NCBI GenBank assembly: GCA_947494695.1
Contig: CANLWB010000011.1
Span: 62,001 to 126,000, forward strand
Direction of reading: 5' to 3'
From: an uncultured Flavobacteriaceae bacterium
GTDB taxonomy: Bacteria; Bacteroidota; Bacteroidia; Flavobacteriales; Flavobacteriaceae
Length of the DNA stretch: 64,000 bases
The notes under the pieces are model-generated. The model was not told the DNA's origin. It ran no database searches and saw only the letters and a program-made list of their open reading frames with translations. This document shows, piece after piece, positions 1-8,920 of the stretch. Within the stretch, counting starts at the first letter, position 1; every line of letters starts with the position of its first letter. A program made the translations under genes and the position numbers.

Positions 1-1
1 A

Positions 2-307
2 AACCTATTTTCGAGTTTAAAACACGATATGGAACTTTCTAAAGATTTAGATACCGATCATGTTTTCATTGTAGATAAAGATTTAAACCAACGCGGAAGA
101 CTTGATGATCGAACAGATCATGAATTAGAGAAGAAGAAACCAATGTACGGTTTAGCGTCCTACGATTGTATAGAAGTAGCAGAAATAAAAAATAAAATGA
201 GCGAAGACATGCGCATTTTATTCACCGAATACAGACAAAAAAGAAAAGGAGAATTTAACTCCGAAACCAGAAGAGCTAGTGATTTAAAGGAATCGGCAAT
301 TAGGTGA
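2..307 (+). CDS. C-terminal part of an SCO/thioredoxin-like protein (truncated by window start)
   Basis: The reading frame is open from the first bases of the window and ends at a TGA, so this is the 3' end of a gene that begins upstream; the Met at base 29 is probably internal. The visible part reads VFIVDKDLNQRGRLDD, which resembles the strand after the catalytic His in SCO-type copper chaperones (a 'DK-G-RG' pattern), followed by a charged helical tail. Its position directly before an SCO1/SenC gene and a DUF420 gene fits the cytochrome c oxidase assembly cluster of flavobacteria. The exact family is inferred from context and a short pattern only. The fragment itself contains no CxxxC motif. 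Confidence 0.5.
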   Translation, partial: NLFSSLKHDMELSKDLDTDHVFIVDKDLNQRGRLDDRTDHELEKKKPMYGLASYDCIEVAEIKNKMSEDMRILFTEYRQKRKGEFNSETRRASDLKESAIR

Positions 308-318
308 GTTACATGACT

Positions 319-354
319 TTCCTACTTTTCGTTTAAGATGAACTAAGGTAGGAA
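319..354. repeat. Imperfect inverted repeat of the dispersed TTCCTNC/GNAGGAA type
   Basis: Arms TTCCTAC (319-325) and GTAGGAA (348-354) flank a 22-base spacer between the SCO-like fragment and the SCO1 gene. A further half copy, AGATTCCTGTC, follows at 391-401. Related palindromes occur at 20498, 20578 and 41692, so this looks like a degenerate member of an intergenic repeat family. Confidence 0.45.
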
Positions 355-448
355 TCCAATTTTAAATGGAGCTTTGATTTAGAATTATTGAGATTCCTGT
401 CTTACTGGAACAAATTCAGCAGATGTATCGAATCATAAAAATAAAAAA

Positions 449-1195
449 ATGAGTAAAAAAACAAATTATTCATACATAGGAATCGCTTTTGTTATTCTTG
501 TTTTTGGCATCTTATTTATACCAAAAATAGTGGACAGGATTACTAATGAAGACATCACGAGAAATGAAAGCAGAAGTAATTTTGCAAACGATAAAGAATC
601 GACGGTATCAGATTTGTCTTTTATCGAAATAAACGGAGCGCCTAAAAAGGTACCCGCATTTTCATTTACAAATCAGGATGGGAAAACCATCACTAATACA
701 GATTTCGAAGGCATGGTTTATGTGATTGAGTTCTTTTTCACGACCTGCCCTACGATTTGTCCAAGAATGAATGCGAATCTCATTCAGATTCAAAATACAT
801 TTAAAGCGTTTGATAACTTCGGCGTGGCCTCATTTACCATTAATCCGAATTATGATACACCAGAGGTTCTTAAAGACTACGCTAACAAATATGGTGTTTC
901 AAACCCTAATTGGCATTTAATGACGGGAGATCAGGAAACCATTTATAAACTCTCTAATGAAGGGTTTAATTTATACTCGGCCGAGGAGGAAGATGCAGCA
1001 GGCGGTTTCGAACATTCTGGTAACTTCGCTCTCATAGATAAAAATGGATACATTCGATCCAGAAAGGACAGTTTTGGAAATCCGATCATTTATTACAGGG
1101 GGATTGTCTCTGAAGCCGAAAAGGTTGATGATGATGGTGTGGAAGAAGAAATAAGTGCATTAAAAGAAGATATTAAAAAATTACTTGATGAGTAG
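449..1195 (+). CDS. SCO1/SenC family copper chaperone for cytochrome c oxidase assembly
   Basis: A 248-residue protein with one N-terminal membrane anchor (about residues 8-25) and a periplasmic thioredoxin-like domain. The copper-binding motif TTCPTICP gives Cys100 and Cys104, and the distant ligand is His189 in EHSGNF, followed by ALIDKNG. These three residues are what SCO proteins need to deliver copper to the CuA site of cytochrome oxidase subunit II. The gene overlaps the next gene, DUF420, by a few bases, which points to translational coupling. Upstream is another SCO-like C-terminus. The family call is firm; the copper-delivery role is family knowledge. Confidence 0.92.
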   Translation: MSKKTNYSYIGIAFVILVFGILFIPKIVDRITNEDITRNESRSNFANDKESTVSDLSFIEINGAPKKVPAFSFTNQDGKTITNTDFEGMVYVIEFFFTTCPTICPRMNANLIQIQNTFKAFDNFGVASFTINPNYDTPEVLKDYANKYGVSNPNWHLMTGDQETIYKLSNEGFNLYSAEEEDAAGGFEHSGNFALIDKNGYIRSRKDSFGNPIIYYRGIVSEAEKVDDDGVEEEISALKEDIKKLLDE

Positions 1196-1721
1196 TTCAA
1201 AAGACGCTTTAGATACTAAAAAATACAATAAGCTCATTATTGTATTATCTATATTAATACCGGTTGTGGTGGCCATTTTATTTGGCGTTAAAATCCCAAA
1301 TGTAGAGCCCTTAACCTTTTTACCACCAATTTATGCAAGCGTTAATGGGATAACAGCGTTAGTATTAGTACTAGCTGTCTTTCAAATAAAAAAAGGACAT
1401 AGAGCGACACATGAAAAATTGATGAAGCTGGCCATTTTGCTTTCAGTATCGTTTCTGGCTATGTATGTTGCTTATCATATGACGAGCGATTCTACAAAGT
1501 ATGGTGGAGAAGGAGCGATTAAATATGTTTACTATTTTATATTGTTGACCCATATTTTATTATCGATTGCAGTCATTCCGTTTGTACTTATTACTTACGT
1601 TCGTGGCATTACAAATAATATAGAGAAGCATAAAAAAATAGCAAAAATAACATTCCCTTTGTGGTTATATGTTGCAGTTACAGGAGTTATCGTTTATATT
1701 ATGATCTCTCCGTACTATTAA
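1188..1721 (+). CDS. DUF420 family membrane protein
   Basis: A 177-residue integral membrane protein. I start it at the ATG at 1188, which lies inside the end of the SCO gene; a TTG three bases earlier is in frame but unnecessary. About five hydrophobic segments are visible, with conserved His residues in and near them (HRATHEKLMK, YHMTSD, LTHILLS, EKHKK). DUF420 proteins are almost always encoded with SCO1 and heme-copper oxidase assembly genes in Bacteroidota, and the stop-start overlap supports a shared role. The biochemical function is not established, although metal or heme handling has been suggested by context. Confidence 0.88.
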   Translation: MSSSKDALDTKKYNKLIIVLSILIPVVVAILFGVKIPNVEPLTFLPPIYASVNGITALVLVLAVFQIKKGHRATHEKLMKLAILLSVSFLAMYVAYHMTSDSTKYGGEGAIKYVYYFILLTHILLSIAVIPFVLITYVRGITNNIEKHKKIAKITFPLWLYVAVTGVIVYIMISPYY

Positions 1722-1738
1722 TGAGACCCTATTTTTAG

Positions 1739-1881
1739 GAGCAAGCACTGCGAACTAAAACTAGTTGGTCGAATTAATCCCGCCGGGGCGGGATCAAAAA
1801 AAGTAATATTTCTTTCTACTTTAAGAAGCAGACACTGCCCCTTAAAGTAGCTGGTCGAATTAATCCCAACTAAGGCGGGAT
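1739..1881. repeat. Two imperfect copies of a 55-58 bp intergenic repeat, each ending in a palindrome
   Basis: Copy 1 (about 1739-1794) and copy 2 (about 1824-1881) share GAAGCA/GAGCA, CACTGC and a core TGGTCGAATTAATCCC. Copy 1 ends in the perfect palindrome ATCCCGCC-GG-GGCGGGAT (1777-1794). Copy 2 keeps only AATCCC (1862-1867) and GGGATT (1877-1882). The sequence between the copies is unrelated. This could be a small non-autonomous repeat; the GC-rich palindrome stands out against the AT-rich surroundings. Confidence 0.6.
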
Positions 1882-1895
1882 TTATAAGTTTTAAA

Positions 1896-2120
1896 ATGAA
1901 AAAAAGAATACACTTTTTTATACTTTCAAGTCTCTTTTTTCTAGAGACAAACGCCCAATGCGCTATGTGTCGTGCTGTTTTAGAAAGTAATGAAAGTCAA
2001 TCTGTAGCAGAAGGTATAAATGATGGGATTGTATATCTTATGGCGATTCCTTATATCCTCGTGGGCGGGATTATCTATGTCATTTACAGGAAATTCGGTG
2101 CTGTGAAAAAAAATAATTAA
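1896..2120 (+). CDS. Small CxxC membrane protein, function unknown
   Basis: A 74-residue protein. Residues 1-20 form a signal peptide ending at TNAQ, immediately followed by CAMC (Cys22 and Cys25). Residues 45-65 form one transmembrane helix, and the C-terminus is basic (YRKFGAVKKNN). The mature protein would expose the CxxC pair and a short acidic loop to the periplasm. Its place after the SCO1-DUF420 pair suggests a part in cytochrome oxidase assembly or respiratory metal handling, but nothing in the sequence proves this. The gene is separated from DUF420 by the repeat pair, so it may have its own transcript. Confidence 0.8.
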   Translation: MKKRIHFFILSSLFFLETNAQCAMCRAVLESNESQSVAEGINDGIVYLMAIPYILVGGIIYVIYRKFGAVKKNN

Positions 2121-2203
2121 ATTTTTAAGAATAATTTTTGTAACATTTCTTGGGCTTTAAAGTCTAATTGTAAAGTTTAATAGCTTAACTAATCAATCAA
2201 GAG

Positions 2204-2905
2204 ATGTTAAAAATTAAAGGACTTCACAAATCCTATCCAATAGGAGATTCTAGCTTACATGTTTTAAAAGGAATAGACCTTCAGGTAGAAGAAGGTGAAA
2301 TGGTGGCCATAATGGGGTCTTCCGGGTCGGGAAAATCGACATTGCTTAATATAATAGGTATGTTAGATGAAGCCGATGAGGGAGAATATATCTTAGATGG
2401 ATTACCCATAGAAAACCTTAACGAAAAGAAGGCGGCTGTTTACAGAAATAAGTTTCTGGGGTTTATCTTTCAATCCTTCAACCTTATTAATTATAAGAAT
2501 GCATTAGAGAATGTGGCACTGCCTTTATATTACCAGGGAATGAAACGCAAAGAGCGACAGGAAAAAGCATTGTTTCATTTAGGGAAGGTAGGATTAGCAG
2601 ATTGGGCGCAACACTTACCTAAAGAACTTTCAGGAGGGCAAAATCAACGTGTTGCCATAGCCAGGGCTTTAGCGGCAAATCCTAAATTATTGCTAGCCGA
2701 TGAACCAACAGGGGCACTGGATACCAAGACCTCGCATGAGATCATGGCTTTTATTCAGCAATTGAATGATGAAGGAAAAACCATTTTAATGGTAACACAT
2801 GAGGAGGATATTGCAAGTATGTGCAAACGGATTGTACGCCTGAGAGATGGCGTGATAATGGAAGACGCAAAAGTAGAACAAATAAGAGCCGAGCAGTATG
2901 TTTGA
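2204..2905 (+). CDS. ABC transporter ATPase, MacB/LolD type
   Basis: A 233-residue stand-alone nucleotide-binding subunit. It shows Walker A GSSGSGKST (residues 38-46), Q-loop Gln90, signature LSGGQ (142-146), Walker B LLLADEP followed by TGALD, and switch His199 in VTHEED. The sequence belongs to the LolD/MacB/FtsE group. It is the first gene of a five-gene operon: ATPase, two permeases, membrane-fusion protein and TolC. The stop overlaps the start of the first permease. In canonical MacB the ATPase and permease are fused; here they are separate. The substrate is unknown; macrolides, peptides or lipids are all possible. Confidence 0.95.
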   Translation: MLKIKGLHKSYPIGDSSLHVLKGIDLQVEEGEMVAIMGSSGSGKSTLLNIIGMLDEADEGEYILDGLPIENLNEKKAAVYRNKFLGFIFQSFNLINYKNALENVALPLYYQGMKRKERQEKALFHLGKVGLADWAQHLPKELSGGQNQRVAIARALAANPKLLLADEPTGALDTKTSHEIMAFIQQLNDEGKTILMVTHEEDIASMCKRIVRLRDGVIMEDAKVEQIRAEQYV

Positions 2906-4127
2906 TCTGGACCTTTGGCGAGAAATATTTCAAAGTATAAATAAGAACAGAACGCGAAGCCTCTTATCTGGTTTCACAGTGACTTTTGCAATATTGTTAT
3001 TTGCCATTTTATTTGGCATTTCCAATGGCTTGCAAAATACATTTGAAGAGGCGTTTAAAGACGACGCTACCAATTCAATCTTTATCCATTCCGGAACAAC
3101 AACAAAAGCACACAAAGGCTTACAGGCGGGTAGACGTATTAGATTTAAAAACAAAGATTTTGATTATGTAAAGGAAGAGTTTGGTGATAATATACAATTT
3201 ATTACAGCACGTATTTATAGAAACACTCCGGCCTCTTTTAAAAATGAGCAAAACACCTACGATTTAAGAGCCGTTCATCCCGATCATCAGTTTTTGGAAA
3301 AAACTAAATTAAAAGAAGGGAGATACATTAACCAAAACGATATTAATAATAAAACTAAAGTTGTGGTTATAGGAAGGTTGGTCGAGGAAGACCTTTTTCT
3401 TAAAACGAAGGCCTTAGGGAAATATTTAAACCTTAGTGGAGTACAATATAAGGTAGTTGGTATTTTTACAGATGACGGAGGTGATACAGAAGAACGTAAA
3501 ATTTATACGCCTGTTAGTACGGCGCAACGCCTTTATGGTAATAACGATTATATCGACCAAATTAGCCTTACTTATAATCCGGAAATGAACTATGATAAAG
3601 CTATCGCTTTTGGAAATCAGTTAACCAAAAGTTTAAAAGATCGTTTTTCTGTGGCCAAAAACGACCAACGCGCCATTAGGATTCGAAATATGGCAGAAGC
3701 TTCTAAGAATGTGAATCAATTTAGTTTCGTTCTCGGAATTATAATTTTTGTCATAGGATTTGGAACCCTTATAGCTGGAGTAGTTGGTATAAGTAACATT
3801 ATGATTTTTATTGTAAAAGAGCGTACCAAAGAAATTGGTATACGCAAAGCTTTAGGAGCCTCTCCCAGATCTATTGTTTCAATAATTTTAATAGAAAGCA
3901 TCATTATCACTGCTATTGCAGGGTATATGGGATTATTAATAGGGGTTGGTGTATTAGAGTGGGCAGGACCAGCTTTAAAACCTTATTTTATAAAAGACCC
4001 TTCTGTAAGCACAAGTTTGGTGATAGGAGCAACCATTACCATAATTATTGCTGGAGGAATTGCAGGTTATTTCCCTGCAAAGCGAGCATCAAAGATAAAA
4101 CCTATTGTAGCACTAAGAAACGATTAA
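2898..4127 (+). CDS. ABC transporter permease, MacB/FtsX type (first of two)
   Basis: A 409-residue MacB-like permease. It has an N-terminal transmembrane helix (about residues 22-45), a large periplasmic MacB_PCD domain (about 50-270), and three C-terminal helices with the FtsX signature KERTKEIGIRKALGASP after the second membrane segment. It overlaps the ATPase gene by 8 bases and is followed after one base by a second, related permease. The pair probably forms a heterodimer around the separate ATPase. The cell location would be the inner membrane, working with the downstream adaptor and TolC genes. The substrate cannot be read from the sequence. Confidence 0.93.
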   Translation: MFDLDLWREIFQSINKNRTRSLLSGFTVTFAILLFAILFGISNGLQNTFEEAFKDDATNSIFIHSGTTTKAHKGLQAGRRIRFKNKDFDYVKEEFGDNIQFITARIYRNTPASFKNEQNTYDLRAVHPDHQFLEKTKLKEGRYINQNDINNKTKVVVIGRLVEEDLFLKTKALGKYLNLSGVQYKVVGIFTDDGGDTEERKIYTPVSTAQRLYGNNDYIDQISLTYNPEMNYDKAIAFGNQLTKSLKDRFSVAKNDQRAIRIRNMAEASKNVNQFSFVLGIIIFVIGFGTLIAGVVGISNIMIFIVKERTKEIGIRKALGASPRSIVSIILIESIIITAIAGYMGLLIGVGVLEWAGPALKPYFIKDPSVSTSLVIGATITIIIAGGIAGYFPAKRASKIKPIVALRND

Positions 4128-4128
4128 T

Positions 4129-5373
4129 ATGTTTAAGTTTTTATTCGATAGAGATACCTGGCAAGAAGTTTTCGATAGCTTCAATAAGAACAAACTAAGG
4201 TCGGTTTTAACTATGGTTGGTGTTTGGTGGGGCATACTATTGTTAATAGTGTTACTTGGTTCTGCAAGAGGCATGGAAAATAGCTTTAACCGCTTATTTG
4301 GTGATTTTGCGACGAATAGTGTCTTTGTTTGGGGTGAATCTACCAGTAAAGCCTTCAAGGGGTTCCAGAAGGGAAGATGGGTGAAGTTAACCTTATCGGA
4401 TGCTAAAAAAGTAGAAGAGAATGTAGAGGGCATCGAGTTCGTGGTGCCAAGAAGTCAATCACAGGCCACAGTAACCCGAAAATTTCTTTCAGGAGCTTTT
4501 CAAATGGCAGGAGACTATCCTTTGTTAGATCGCGTGCAAAAGAAGAAACTCATTCATGGACGATTTATCAATCAGGCAGATATAGACGACAATAAAAAAG
4601 TGGCACTCCTTTCAGAAGACTGTTATAAACAATTATTCGAAAAAGACGAGAAGGCTATTGGTGAGTATGTGCAAATTAATAGTATGAACTTTAAGGTTAT
4701 TGGTATCTTCAAAAATGGAGATGTTAATATGGGACCAACGACCGATATGCATATCCCCTTTACAACATTTCAACAAATATATAACAGAGGAGATCGTATT
4801 GGATGGATGATGATAACTGGAAAGCCAGAATATGATATTAAACAAATAGAGGCCGATACCAAACTGTTACTTAAGAATTTAAATAAAGTCCATCCTAAGG
4901 ACGGACGTGCATTTGGTAGTTTTAATTTGGGTAAAGAATTTTCGAAAATAACAGGATTTTTAACCGGGATGCAGTTTCTAACCTGGTTCGTTGGTATCGC
5001 AACACTAATAGCTGGCGTATTCGCTATTGGAAACATTTTACTTATAACCATAAAAGAACGAACAAAAGAAATAGGGGTAAGAAGAGCTTTAGGAGCAACA
5101 CCTTTTGAGATTAAGAGACAAATAGTCGTAGAGGCCGTGTTTTTAACGTTGGTAGCAGGGGTTGTTGGCATTATATCGGGAGGTTGGATTTTAATTTTGA
5201 TAGATGCCCTTTATGGTCAGGGGCCAGATGCCTCTCTTGTAAATGCTTCGGTTTCTATAGCCGTGGTGTTTATAGCATTATTATTATTAACTGCATTAGG
5301 GACTTTAATAGGATTAATACCTGCATTTAAAGCAACAAGTATAAAACCAATACAAGCATTAAGAGAAGAATAA
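4129..5373 (+). CDS. ABC transporter permease, MacB/FtsX type (second of two)
   Basis: A 414-residue paralogue of the preceding permease with the same layout: N-terminal helix, periplasmic MacB_PCD domain and three C-terminal helices with KERTKEIGVRRALGATP. Both begin with a D-W-E-F/I-S-NK-R pattern (DTWQEVFDSFNKNKLRS here) and end with I-KPI-ALR, which supports an ancient duplication. The two genes are nearly contiguous (one-base gap), so they are co-translated. A heterodimeric exporter is the simplest reading. Which half controls substrate choice is not visible. Confidence 0.93.
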   Translation: MFKFLFDRDTWQEVFDSFNKNKLRSVLTMVGVWWGILLLIVLLGSARGMENSFNRLFGDFATNSVFVWGESTSKAFKGFQKGRWVKLTLSDAKKVEENVEGIEFVVPRSQSQATVTRKFLSGAFQMAGDYPLLDRVQKKKLIHGRFINQADIDDNKKVALLSEDCYKQLFEKDEKAIGEYVQINSMNFKVIGIFKNGDVNMGPTTDMHIPFTTFQQIYNRGDRIGWMMITGKPEYDIKQIEADTKLLLKNLNKVHPKDGRAFGSFNLGKEFSKITGFLTGMQFLTWFVGIATLIAGVFAIGNILLITIKERTKEIGVRRALGATPFEIKRQIVVEAVFLTLVAGVVGIISGGWILILIDALYGQGPDASLVNASVSIAVVFIALLLLTALGTLIGLIPAFKATSIKPIQALREE

Positions 5374-5385
5374 ACAATCTAAAAA

Positions 5386-6513
5386 ATGAATAAGACAGTA
5401 AGAATTATTTTAATAATAGTAGCGTTTTTACTATTAGCATGGGTACTAAAGTATTTTAAAGATGCCAATTCAAAAGATGTTGTAGACTACAAATTAGAAG
5501 AGCCGTTTTATACGTCTATAAATATGAAAGCGGTTGCAACAGGTAAATTAAATCCAGAAGAAGAGATTGAACTAAAGCCACAGATTTCAGGAATTGTTGA
5601 TGATATCTTAGTAGAAGAAGGCGATATTGTTAAGAAAGGTGATCTTATTGCAAAAATTAGAGTCGTTCCAAACGAGCAAAGTTTAGTAAGTGCCAAGAGT
5701 AGAATAGCCTCTTCAAAACTGTCTTTCGATAATGCCAAAGTATTATTCGATAGAAATAAAAAATTATTTGATAAAGGTGTTATTTCTGTACAGGATTTCG
5801 AAAACAGTGAGCTGTCTTACAATCAAGCTAAAGAGTCTTTAGTACAAGCCCAAAATGATTATCAAATTATAAGGAGAGGATCTATTTCTGGCGGAAATGC
5901 AGCCAATACCAATATCATAGCCCAAATTCCAGGAACCATTCTGGAGATTCCGGTAAGAGAAGGAGATCAGGTTATACAGAGTAATAATTTTAATGCCGGA
6001 ACAACCATTGCTACGATCGCAGATATGAGCCTTATGATTTTTGAAGGAAAGGTAGATGAAGCAGAGGTTGGGAAACTGGAAGAAGGTAAAGAAATAAAGG
6101 TCATATTAGGAGCGATTAACGACAAGGAATTTCCGGCTAAGTTAACATTTGTAGCACCAAAAGGTAAGGAAGAAAACGGCGCTGTTCAGTTCACTATTAA
6201 AGCAAACGTAAGTATAGATTCTACAACTAATATTAGAGCTGGTTATAGCGCGAATGCAGAAATAGAAATAGAAAGTAAAGACAGTGTCTTAGCTATTAGA
6301 GAAGCCTTGCTTCAGTATAACAGAATTACCGAAAAACCCTTTGTAGAGATTATGAATGGAGATAACAAGTTTAAAAAAGAAAATGTTAAGATTGGTTTAT
6401 CTGATGGTATTAATGTTGAAATTACAGACGGTGTAAAAGAAGGCGATAAAATTAAAGTATGGAATAAGGCCTCTAAAGATAATGAGGATAAGGATAATGA
6501 AGAAGAAGATTAA
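5386..6513 (+). CDS. HlyD/MacA family periplasmic adaptor of a tripartite efflux pump
   Basis: A 375-residue membrane-fusion protein. It has an N-terminal anchor (about residues 5-24), a biotinyl-lipoyl-like half (GIVDDILVEEGDIVKKGDLI), an alpha-helical hairpin (about 100-160), a second lipoyl half (GTILEIPVREGDQV) and beta-barrel and membrane-proximal domains. The C-terminal tail is highly acidic (DNEDKDNEEED). It would link the inner-membrane permeases to the TolC protein encoded next. It starts 12 bases after the second permease. The family is secure and the substrate unknown. Confidence 0.93.
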   Translation: MNKTVRIILIIVAFLLLAWVLKYFKDANSKDVVDYKLEEPFYTSINMKAVATGKLNPEEEIELKPQISGIVDDILVEEGDIVKKGDLIAKIRVVPNEQSLVSAKSRIASSKLSFDNAKVLFDRNKKLFDKGVISVQDFENSELSYNQAKESLVQAQNDYQIIRRGSISGGNAANTNIIAQIPGTILEIPVREGDQVIQSNNFNAGTTIATIADMSLMIFEGKVDEAEVGKLEEGKEIKVILGAINDKEFPAKLTFVAPKGKEENGAVQFTIKANVSIDSTTNIRAGYSANAEIEIESKDSVLAIREALLQYNRITEKPFVEIMNGDNKFKKENVKIGLSDGINVEITDGVKEGDKIKVWNKASKDNEDKDNEEED

Positions 6514-6514
6514 T

Positions 6515-7969
6515 ATGACATTTAAATTGCCCGAAATGAAAAAATATGTTTTAGTATCAGCATTTTTATTAATAAGCGCGGTATTATTTGCACAAGACAG
6601 GAAGTGGACTCTTAAAGAATGTGTTAATTATGCTTTAGAGAACAATATCTCCGTAAAGCAAAATGAGTTAAATTTGAAGCTAAGCGAACTTAGTAAGAAG
6701 GACGCTATTGGTAGTTTTTTACCAACACTTAGTGCTTCCAGTTCTCACTCTTGGAATATTGGACTCAATCAGAATATAACAACAGGACTCCTAGAAAATC
6801 AAACCACGCAATTTACATCTGTAGGGGTAAATTCTAACGTTGTTCTTTATAACGGATTAGTAAATGTTAATCAGTTACACCGGGCCAATTTGGAAATTTT
6901 GGCAGGTCAATATCAACTTGCAGACATGAAAGATGATGTCGCTCTTCTGGTTGCCAATTCATTTTTACAAATACTGTTTAATAAAGAGCAATTAAAAGTT
7001 CAAAAAAATCAATACGAGGTTACCAAAGAAGAATTGAAGCGAAGTAACGAGTTGGTTGAAGCCGGAGTTATACCTCAAGGAGATGTCTTAGAATTGAAGG
7101 CTACATTAGCGTCTCAGGAACAACAAATTGTAAATGCCGAAAATGCCATTTTATTGTCTAAAATAAATTTGGCCCAAACACTGCTTATTGATGACTATCA
7201 AAATTTTGACATAGCAGAAGATGAATATGAGGTGCCTTTAACGACTATAATGAGTGAACCCGCAGAAGTCATTATAGAAAAAGCCAAAGCGAATAGATAT
7301 GATATAAAAATTGCAGAAGCCAATGTTAAGTTAGCCGATTATGATGTGAAGTTAGCTAAAGGAGGATTACAACCAACGCTCTCTGCGTTTTACGGATATA
7401 ATACCAGAGCATCTTATAGTGATCGGGTTCTTGGTTTTAACAACACGCCTGACGGAACGAACTCGCCTATTGGTTTTGTTGAAGGGTCGGGAGAAGCCGT
7501 TGTTGCTCCAAATTTCGATTCCACACCCATTATTGGAGGTCCCGATGCCTTATTTAACCAGTTTAGTTTGAACGATGGGCATTCTTTTGGATTGAGCTTA
7601 AATGTTCCGATTTTTAATGGTTTTTCTGCCAGAAATAATGTTAAAAGAAATAGTATTAATTTAGAGCGCTCTAAAAATCAATTAGAACAGGCAAAACTTG
7701 ATCTTGAAACAGAGGTTTATCAAGCGTTAAACGACTCGAAATCGGCTTTAAAAGCATATGAAGCCGCACTTAAAACGGTTGAGGCAAGGGAAGAAGCATT
7801 TAATTATTCTAAAGAACGATATAAAATAGGACTATTAAATTCATTCGATTTCAGTCAATCCCAATCAAGATTTGAGCAAGCTCAAAGTGATGTCGTTCGT
7901 ACTAAATACGATTATATTTTTAAATTAAAGGTTTTAGAATTTTATTTTGGAATAGCTTTGGCTAATTAA
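6515..7969 (+). CDS. TolC family outer-membrane efflux protein
   Basis: An outer-membrane channel of about 484 residues. I choose the ATG at 6515, one base after the adaptor stop; ATGs at 6482 and 6497 inside the adaptor gene and at 6536 (MKKYVLVSAFLL) are in frame. The last gives the neatest signal peptide, ending at LFAQ. The protein shows the two TolC repeats rich in heptad-like helices, for example LEQAKLDLETEVYQALNDSK and the NSFDFSQSQSRFEQAQSDV pattern. An insertion of glycine, proline and asparagine lies near residue 310-355. It completes the tripartite exporter operon. Confidence 0.93.
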   Translation: MTFKLPEMKKYVLVSAFLLISAVLFAQDRKWTLKECVNYALENNISVKQNELNLKLSELSKKDAIGSFLPTLSASSSHSWNIGLNQNITTGLLENQTTQFTSVGVNSNVVLYNGLVNVNQLHRANLEILAGQYQLADMKDDVALLVANSFLQILFNKEQLKVQKNQYEVTKEELKRSNELVEAGVIPQGDVLELKATLASQEQQIVNAENAILLSKINLAQTLLIDDYQNFDIAEDEYEVPLTTIMSEPAEVIIEKAKANRYDIKIAEANVKLADYDVKLAKGGLQPTLSAFYGYNTRASYSDRVLGFNNTPDGTNSPIGFVEGSGEAVVAPNFDSTPIIGGPDALFNQFSLNDGHSFGLSLNVPIFNGFSARNNVKRNSINLERSKNQLEQAKLDLETEVYQALNDSKSALKAYEAALKTVEAREEAFNYSKERYKIGLLNSFDFSQSQSRFEQAQSDVVRTKYDYIFKLKVLEFYFGIALAN

Positions 7970-8208
7970 AAATTGAGGTGTTCCAAATGCTTATTTTTTC
8001 AATCAATCTGAGTCTGTCTGCGAAGCGATGGGCACGGCCTAGCAATGACCGTATCGATTGTTTTTAGGCGTTATTCAGCGGAGTACCAGAAACACCACGT
8101 AGGAATCTGATTGTTGTATACTTCAATTTAACTTTAAAACTCATAATAAAAAGATTGATCGAAAATCTATATACTTAATTTTTATGGAGTGGTGTAAAAA
8201 CAAAACGT

Positions 8209-8216
8209 TAGTTTTG
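8209..8216 (+). promoter_or_regulatory. Candidate -7 element upstream of tsaB
   Basis: TAGTTTTG matches the flavobacterial -7 consensus TAnnTTTG and lies 20 bases before the tsaB start codon. I do not see a good TTG at the -33 position, so this is weak. The 267 bases between the efflux operon and tsaB otherwise hold no gene; a half copy of the AGGAATCT repeat lies at 8101-8108. Confidence 0.35.
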
Positions 8217-8236
8217 CATTCTTTATATGGATTAAT

Positions 8237-8920
8237 ATGAGTTCATTAATACTTAGCATAGAAACCGCAACAACAAATTGTTCTGTAGCACTGTCTAAAG
8301 ACGGTGAAACTGTTGTTTTAAAGGAGGATTACGACAAGAATTATTCGCATGCTGAAAGACTGCATTTGTATATTGATGATGTTTTAAAACAAGCAAAAGT
8401 CGTACAAGAAGATATAGCCGCAATAGCTGTGAGTAAAGGTCCAGGATCTTACACCGGATTAAGAATAGGTGTTTCTGCAGTAAAAGGACTTTGCTATGCT
8501 TTAAATAAACCTTTAATATCTGTTTCTACGTTGGAGTCTCTCGCGCATCAGGTGGCGTGCGATGATGGTGTTATTGTTTCCATGTTGGATGCCAGAAGAA
8601 TGGAAGTGTATTCGGCTATTTTTGATGCAAACTATAATCAAATAAGAGCTACCGAAGCACAAATTCTCGATGAACATGCTTTTGAAGATTATTTGAAAAA
8701 GGGAACTGTTTACTTTATAGGAAATGGTGTCGAAAAGGCAAAAACACTCATAACGCATCCTAACGCCGTTTTTATTGAAGATAAGCTACCATCGGCAAAC
8801 GAGATGAGTCATTTGGCTTTTAACAAATATAAAATAGACGACATCGAAGATGTCGCCTACTTTGAACCATATTATTTAAAAGATTTTGTGGCAATAAAAC
8901 CTAAGTCTAAATTGACTTAA
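8237..8920 (+). CDS. tsaB: TsaB, tRNA threonylcarbamoyladenosine biosynthesis protein
   Basis: A 227-residue protein of the ASKHA (actin-like ATPase) fold, shorter than the TsaD paralogue, as expected for TsaB. It opens with ILSIETATTNCSVAL and has the family motifs HAERLHLYIDDVL and SKGPGSYTGLRIGVSAVKGL. TsaB partners TsaD and TsaE to transfer the threonylcarbamoyl group to A37 of tRNAs that read ANN codons. The gene is alone on this strand and its end overlaps the convergent MscS gene by four bases. I am confident about the call from the GPGSYTGLR motif. Confidence 0.95.
   Translation: MSSLILSIETATTNCSVALSKDGETVVLKEDYDKNYSHAERLHLYIDDVLKQAKVVQEDIAAIAVSKGPGSYTGLRIGVSAVKGLCYALNKPLISVSTLESLAHQVACDDGVIVSMLDARRMEVYSAIFDANYNQIRATEAQILDEHAFEDYLKKGTVYFIGNGVEKAKTLITHPNAVFIEDKLPSANEMSHLAFNKYKIDDIEDVAYFEPYYLKDFVAIKPKSKLT

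Noticed and set aside
4113-5171. Antisense ORFs of 106 and 133 codons inside the second permease gene
   Set aside because: They mirror strong coding on the plus strand and show no domain pattern.
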